From Lingula anatina (taxonomy: Eukaryota > Brachiopoda > Lingulata > Lingulida > Lingulidae), in NCBI RefSeq assembly GCF_001039355.2, contig NW_019775414.1, forward strand, positions 545,179 to 609,178: a stretch of 64,000 nt of DNA. The letters run 5' to 3'. A program made the position numbers and the translations under genes. Under the pieces are notes generated by a model. The model searched no databases, was not told where the DNA came from, and was given only the letters and a program-made list of their open reading frames with translations. Positions 58,283-64,000 of this stretch are shown one piece after another. Positions within the stretch are counted from its first letter, which is position 1. Each line of letters opens with the position of its first letter.

Positions 58283-61095
58283 AACATATTTACAAAATAT
58301 ACAAAATTATTTAAAACATATTTACAAAATATTTACAATGTAAAATTATAAATTCGGAAATCATAAAAAGCCTTATTTTCAAACCTTATAATTTATCTAC
58401 TAACATTAATAGCCTGAAGCTCTACCCTCACAACGTATCACTTCGGGCATTACCTTCTGAATATGATCAATGTATTTGATGCACTTACCTTGGTCTACAG
58501 TGCACCAAAATTCCTGAATTCCGTCCACCAGCTGATCTTTTGTCTTGGCCTTCGCTCAGTGCCAAATGTGGTATTTCATTTCTGCCCACATGAGTTCAAT
58601 CGGTTTGAGGTTCAGATTCTCCAGTGGAGTCCGGAATCAGTTGACGCCGTTTTCCCTCAGAAATTGCATAGTAGCTCAACTGGTATGCATTGGTGCGTTG
58701 TCCTGCATGAATCGATGTCCTTGTGGGGACCTAAAAGAATGCAAGCCATGGCTTAAATATTGTCGGAATATGAACGATACAAAAAATCATTGGTTATGGA
58801 GAGATCAGATGTGAGATAGCTCAGGTGAGCGGCATTCCGCTGTCGTCAAATAGTGCATAAATCGATGTCCTAGTGGGAACCTTCAAATAATGCATGCCAC
58901 GGCTAAAATATTGTCGAAACATGAGTGGTAAAAAGATAATTGGTTATGGAGAGATCAGATGTGAGATACCACAGGTGAACGGTGTTCATCTGTCGTCAAA
59001 TAGCGCTACCTAATTCACGATTTCGCCCTTATATACCTCTCTCTGATGAATGGCAAAAGGGCAGCTTCTAAAATGTCCTGATACCTTTAATCACTGTCCA
59101 TCGTTCCAGTGGATAGGGGGATTTTAGTGGCTCCTCTCTTGGATATACGGTACCTGCAAAATACCACAACATATATATTTCAACTCGTTAACAGTATCAC
59201 TGTACAAAAAAATGCTAAAAATATAGCTCTACATACAACAGAACGTGCACAAACAAAGTTTCATGACCAAATTAATTCTTACAGGCTTTATTCTTGTGAT
59301 ATTTTTTTCTACTGGCATTCAGCTTTTCAAGGCCACCGCTCTTTTCACAACAGTGCTCAGGTTTGCAAATTACCTGCCCAAACATGAATTTTATATGGAT
59401 GTTTAGGTCTCGGTCGTAAGGGAGGAGGCTCACTGATGTCATTGCCATCTGCATCTCGCACCACTCTTTGAAAAATGTACCTTCCATTAGAGTCCATCTG
59501 AACAGTGCACTCATCTGAAAAAAAAAAAGAGTAAATAATTTTTAATAATTCCATGTGTAGCATATTATAAACCTATACTGGTACTCGGTATACTAGTGCA
59601 CCAACCCTGCCGAGTGACCATTAGCAACTTAAATGATTGTGTATTGAAATTAAATGTTACAAGTTAACATGTGAATGTAATTATACAATTTGTGTTAAAA
59701 AGTTATAAAGTCCTACAAACCAGTAAAGATCACGTCATTGAACATGTCCACAACTACCATGGCCTGTTGACAGAAATCTACCCTTCTTAGTCTTTATCCA
59801 TCCAAGTTTCTTTCTGAACCTCCTCATAAAACTACTTTCCCTTTGCGAAAGAAACACAATTAACAATTTCTTTATTTAAATAGTTGTGGTTTACCTACTG
59901 GTAAGGGTAAATCACGATATCAATCGATGTCTGCATGAATATTAAGTAGATCGCTCCGCTGTTATTTCTTTCCAGTTGTAACAAAACAGAGTCTGTGTAA
60001 CAGAAAGTCTGCTTATATTTAGTTACAAGGGGCAGGTTAGCGTGATCTAAGTGGGACAAAATCTCAGGCAAGGCTTACTGGTAAATGTACAAATATATGG
60101 GAAGCAGACTCTCTATCAAGACTGTCTGTCAAGTTACACCAGAACCGTATGCATCAAATTGATTTCATTAATACTAAAATAGTACATGTACAACTTACGG
60201 CATATGCCGACCTAAAAAGTGAAAGTTACTTAGATCTCTTACCTGTTCGCTCTTGCAATACATCCCTTAATTGCATCGAGTTCATTTCATGGTTATTGCT
60301 CATCTCATGATTAACTATGTCCCTATGTTCATCTCTGAACTGAACTCTTCTTCCTGAACTCGGGTGGTCAGCAAGAACGTGTCCCTCTTCGAATCTTTCC
60401 AGGAATCTGTATATTGTGCTTCGGTGGCAAGACACATTTTCGTCAGCCAACTGACGTTGGATGTCCTGTATGCTGACTCCATTTTCTTGTAAAACCAAGA
60501 TAACGCTGGCGAGCATATATGCGCTTAGTGGCATTTTGATCAGTATGTTGCAATCCACGGTAAATGTACAAATATATTGGAAGCAGACTCTCTATCATGA
60601 CTGTCTGTCAAGTTACACCGGAACTGTATGCATCAAATTGATTTCATTATTGCTAAAATAGTACATGTACAACTTACGGCATAAGCCGACCTAAAAAGTG
60701 AAAGTTACTTAGATCTCTTACCTGTTCGCTCTTGCAATACATCCCTTAATTGCATCGAGTTCATTTCATGGTTATTGCTCATCTCATGATTAACTATGTC
60801 CCTATGTTCATCTCTGAACTGAACTCTTCTTCCTGAACTTGGGTGGTTAGCAAGAACCTGTCCCTCTTCAAATCTTTCCAGGAATCTGTATTTTGTGCTT
60901 CGGTGGCAAGACACATTTTTGTCAGCCAACTGACGTTGGATGTCCTGTATGCTGACTCCATTTTCTCGTAAAACCAAGATAACGCTGGCGAGCATATATG
61001 CGCTTAGTGGCATTTTGATCAGTATGTTGCAATCCACGGAATGCTATGCTGGTGAACTGCTTCTGTATTTAAGAGCTCTAAAGAAGCCATATTTA
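58283..61095 (-). mobile_element. Tc1-like DD34E transposon, copy 3, with duplicated HTH exon
   Basis: Shares blocks 5 (58730-58406), 4 (about 59150-59030), 3 (about 59514-59376) and a deleted linker block (about 59,705-59,825) with copies 1 and 2, but is more diverged. The HTH exon is present twice in tandem, 61037-60722 and 60558-60243. Each is an open 105-codon frame starting MDCNILIKMPLSAYMLAS, with SIQDIQRQLAD and RSSG-like SSGRRVQF, ending at ACAG/GTAAG in phase 1. The HTH binds terminal repeats in live relatives. An in-frame TGA at 58678-58676 stands at the position shared with copy 1. A stretch at 59,870-60,060 is unique to this copy. The linker deletion and TGA make it inactive. Confidence 0.85.
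60080..61037 (-). repeat. 479-base tandem duplication of the HTH exon
   Basis: Units 60,080-60,558 and 60,559-61,037 match closely, including 3' splice flank and start codon. The junction is caatccac/ggtaaatg. Both units keep the HTH frame open. Confidence 0.9.
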
Positions 61096-61620
61096 CGGGG
61101 ATATCATTATTAGGTTGCGAAGTTTATCAAACCACTTAAGTTTTTTATCAAAATTACCTGCGACATAGGTTAATTCAATTAAAGATTTAAACAAATATAA
61201 TCCAACAACTAATTACCTCATCCATATTAACTTTTTCCATGTGCTGATAATGGATTGCGCGATTCCCAGAGATTTGGATGTCTGGCTGATTTCGTGGATT
61301 TCAGCCTCTTGTTTCTCGGCTAGTGTGTAGGACTTGTATTTGCCTTGTTTTGAAGGAATGTGCACTGTGTCAAGCAGGGTCTGATCCGTACTTAAGGATT
61401 TCCATACTCTTTTCAAGTGGGAGCTCCACACTGTCTTCAGGTGGTAGCTTTCTCTGTGGCGGTTGCCCAACAAGCCTCTTCTGTGGGCGTGCAGGCAAAG
61501 AAAAGTTCAGCCAGGACGCTGGAATCATCTCTTTGATGTTCACTGTGTTCTTGAAAAACATAATCGATCTTGTTCTGGTTCATTTTGGAAGTGTTGAAAC
61601 TACACAGTCCTTATTGAGCT
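61096..61620 (-). pseudogene. pogo/Tigger fragment: intron and N-terminal HTH exon
   Basis: 61,104-61,225 is the pogo intron resuming after Tc1 copy 3. The minus-strand exon above it (61473-61213) reads KYKSYTLAEKQEAEI and SLGIAQSIISTWKK, the N-terminal helix-turn-helix region of pogo/CENP-B-type transposases, ending at ATGAG/GTAATTAG. Upstream, in another frame (61561-61370), comes a linker rich in Pro, Lys and Glu (RKLPPEDSVELPLEKS). Best-kept copy of this exon in the window. Confidence 0.7.
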
Positions 61621-61623
61621 CTT

Positions 61624-61983
61624 TTTCCACGTGCTGATTGTGGATTGCATGATCCCCAGAGATATGGATGTCTTTCTGATTCTGTGGATTTCAGACAGGT
61701 CTAACACCTCTTGTTTCTCGGCTAGGGTGTAGGACCTGTATTTGCCTTGTTTGTGTCAAGCAGTGTCTGATCTGCACTTCAGGACTTCCATGCTATCTTC
61801 ACGTGGGAGCTCCACGCTCTCTTCAGGTGGTAGCTTTCTCTGTGGCGGTCCCCTAACCCGCCTCTTCTGTGGGGATGCAGAGAGAACAGTCAGGAGGCTG
61901 GAATTGTCTCTTTGATGTTCACTGTCTTCTTGACAAACATATCGATCTTGTTCTGGTTCATTTTGGAAGTGTTGAAACTACAC
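61624..61983 (-). pseudogene. Second, tandem copy of the pogo HTH region
   Basis: Repeats 61,240-61,605 (about 360 bases) head to tail, with a small deletion in the region of the gene equivalent to 61,350. Frames are interrupted. Same content as the previous entry. Confidence 0.7.
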
Positions 61984-62519
61984 TGAAAATTGGGACTTTT
62001 TATACACCAGGAGTTGTATGCATGGCCACACGTTGTTACTATGATTAAACACGATTCCATTGGTCAGTTGGTTTAAGACAGGTAAACTTATCAAAGATGT
62101 TATGGACAATCCCTTAATTACCCCCTGATCCAAAAACAGCCAGTGCTAATTATTAATTTTCCTATCTCAAGCTATATATGACATGTCTCGATTACATCTT
62201 ATGATCTTGGGGTTGGAAGTATATATTGTCTATATCTCTTAGCAAACTACTAGCAAACTACTAACTAGTATGCCTACTTGAAATCGGACAGCAAGCATGG
62301 CATTTAGAAATTAAATTTTTCCTGAACATTTTTATGTTTTTAAAGTACTTAGTTTAAACACAAAATCTATACCTTTTGACAGCCAACCATGTCATAGTGT
62401 TACGCCTTCATGGCTGAGTGCTATATGCACATACAAAGAACAGTACTTACTGGGATAAGTCAAACATAAAAGCATTCAGCGTTCAGTGGCATAAGAAGAC
62501 ACTACATAGTCACAGATAA
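61984..62519. other. Non-coding stretch
   Basis: AT-rich; no supportable gene or element end. The words caaactactagcaaactacta near 62,243 form a short direct repeat. Confidence 0.45.
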
Positions 62520-63053
62520 GAGAACAATGTCAGATTGTATTCTTTGTATTTTGTGCTTAAGTTCTTTTATTTTTTCACATCTGTCTTTCATATTCCTCTT
62601 TTCAGCATTAGTTCTCTTCTTTTCTCACTCTCTTTCTAGATACTGTTCATATTTCTGTCTTGAAGAAGCTGCAGAGACGAGCAGAGCATTTGTAGTTAGC
62701 ACTTCCAGCATACCGCCCTTAGATTTCACATAGTCATAGATTATCCTCTGGGCAACTATGTTTTCCTCCTTTAAGTTTTCCACCTATACTTTTTTGTTAA
62801 TAGAAAAAACCCTCTCAACATAAGCTTGACCACGATACAAGAGGTGGGCTGATACACATTTGAAAAACTGCATTTTGGCCTTGATGAACTTGTCATTAAC
62901 AGCTTCCTTCACAACACTAAATGATGTATTTTCAGGTTTGGTCACCTTTCCTCTCTTAGCTGCCTTGACATATTTCTCCATATCTTGCCACACTGAAAGT
63001 ACCCTGTCACAAACAGGCACAATCTCAAGCCACCTGTGGCTGTAAAATTTCAA
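62520..63053 (-). pseudogene. hAT-like transposase C-terminal remnant
   Basis: The minus block 63053-62784 reads HRWLEIVPVCDRVLSVW, GKVTKPENTSFSVVKEA and YVERVFSINKKV. After one stop it continues with ENLKEENIVAQRIIYDYV, GGMLEVL and LLVSAASSRQKYEQYL. This order is seen in invertebrate hAT-like transposase proteins (Arg-Trp-Leu region, then the C-terminal Glu-Arg-x-Phe-Ser dimerisation block). The part normally between KMQFF and the Glu-Arg block is missing, an internal deletion. Ends not found. Confidence 0.6.
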
Positions 63054-63179
63054 TGGAAAAACACTGCTCCCTGTAACTTTTGAGTATATTCCTCTCTTCT
63101 TGCAGGAGAATCGTGAAACAAATACTTAGGACAACTCCAAACACTTAGGACAACTCCAGACAAAAATCCAGAAAATTCC

Positions 63180-63747
63180 ATCCCCTTCATAGAAACATAT
63201 AACCCAAACTACCAGAGTTTTTTCAGTCAATCACATCAAGTATAGCTATGCTCGATTCCATTGATAAAATGAGGGACGTTTTAAAAGACACCTGCATAAT
63301 TGCATCCAATCATCAGGCCCCTAACTTAAAAGAGCTTATAACTAAAGCAACATTTATACCCCAAGGTAAAATCTATAAAACTTCTAAATGCAATGATAAG
63401 AAATGTAAATGCTGTGACAATATTGTTTTAACAATATGTTTTAAAAAACATCAAACTTCCATTTCAACAGTATCAATCTAGATTATGTTATTAAAGCAGA
63501 CATGAATTGTAATACAAAGAACTTTATTTATGTACTATTTTGTAACTCCTGTCAAGAAATGTATGTAGGAATGAGTGGTGACGAACTTAGAAATCGCTGT
63601 AGAGTTCATTGCCAGCATATAAACACTATCAACCATTTAAGTCTACATGTTAGCAAAAGATATTTCACCACCATTCAAAATCTTACCAATATACAAGATG
63701 AAAACAGAGGATTCAGAGGCAAGGTTAAGAATGGAAAAACACTTTGA
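63180..63747 (+). pseudogene. Penelope-like element, GIY-YIG C-terminus
   Basis: The plus strand reads ETYNPNYQSFFSQ, a frameshift, then RQAPNLK-like NHQAPNLKELITKATF and a Cys-rich CNDKKCKCCD. After a stop at 63,479 it reads NFIYVLFCNSCQEMYVGMSG, then LRNRCRVHCQHI. This is the end of a Penelope-like reverse-transcriptase protein with its GIY-YIG nuclease (Tyr-Val..Tyr-Val-Gly, then the catalytic Arg in RNRCRVH). It stops at TGA near 63,745. Frameshift and stop make it inactive. The element would extend to lower coordinates on the plus strand, but only the tail is present. This lineage (FCNSC..MYVGMSG) differs from the fragment at 35.3 kb. Confidence 0.75.
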
Positions 63748-64000
63748 TAAACTGAAACCATCTTTGAACAGATAATTATATATGTACTACCATTTTGTAC
63801 ATACTTGCTATCATTTGAAATTGGATGTGATAAAGTCTTAGTTGATATCTTATACATTTCTACTGATTGTTAACCGCAAACTACTTGAATCGTGCCATTT
63901 ACCTATGCTTATAATTTCTTTACGTTGTAACCCCCATGTATACATGTCAATATCAATTGTGATTACATTGTTTTGTCACCCTCTATAATGCAGGTGCCAC
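63748..64000. other. Right-edge non-coding stretch
   Basis: AT-rich sequence after the Penelope tail; perhaps its 3' untranslated region. Nothing else seen. Confidence 0.4.

Noticed and set aside
47619-61095. CRISPR-like array from the regularly recurring units
   Set aside because: The repeats are kilobase-scale transposon copies and 149/479-base tandem duplications in a eukaryotic genome, not short repeats with unique spacers.
58283-61095. Independent insertion of Tc1 copy 3 at its own TA site
   Set aside because: It shares its right junction with copy 1, and the flanking overlap is about 15 bases.

Overview
The window looks like nuclear DNA of an invertebrate animal. It is AT-rich and holds one clear, intron-rich, conserved animal gene: IFT74, 23 coding exons with GT..AG introns of about 200-700 bases. 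It also carries a metazoan mix of transposable elements: hAT, Tc1/mariner, pogo/Tigger, Penelope with a GIY-YIG domain, non-LTR LINEs, a Ty3/Gypsy integrase tail, and PIF1/Helitron-type helicase sequence. I cannot tell the phylum from the sequence. I see no bacterial operons, rRNA, tRNA or CRISPR array.

Layout. 1-21.8 kb is mostly non-coding, with a few protein-like exons on the minus strand that I cannot name. Several start with an ATG and all end at a phase-2 splice donor, which would fit one gene with several alternative first exons continuing past the left edge. 22.5-30.1 kb is IFT74 (minus strand). The gene model closes exactly: 1815 coding bases, 604 residues, family-like length. 30.1-31.0 kb is its upstream region.

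31-43 kb is a graveyard of elements. It has an ORF with two incomplete SGNH-hydrolase-like modules, LINE 3' ends, a broken hAT transposase, a Penelope GIY-YIG remnant and a PIF1-like helicase tail (plus strand). It also has one hAT element (38.7-42.1 kb) with recognisable terminal repeats and an 8-base target duplication, which is itself split by a LINE. 43.1-43.4 kb is a TTAA-flanked MITE.

44.4-62 kb is a nested and duplicated array. It contains pogo/Tigger pieces, two Myb/SANT-like genes or gene remnants, and three copies of a Tc1-like DD34E transposase gene divided into five exon-like blocks. It also has a duplicated segment with an unrecognised exon, and a Gypsy integrase tail. Two Tc1 copies share the same junction with a pogo intron, so a composite unit seems to have been duplicated. 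62.5-64 kb holds another hAT-like remnant (minus) and a second Penelope GIY-YIG remnant (plus).

None of the elements has an intact full-length transposase as read here; stops, frameshifts and truncations are noted per entry. IFT74 is the only gene I would call functional with confidence. The most interesting points are the stop codon shared by all three Tc1 copies, the composite Tc1-in-pogo duplication, the phase-matched candidate first exons and the tandem SGNH ORF. I did not find a convincing new biological system.
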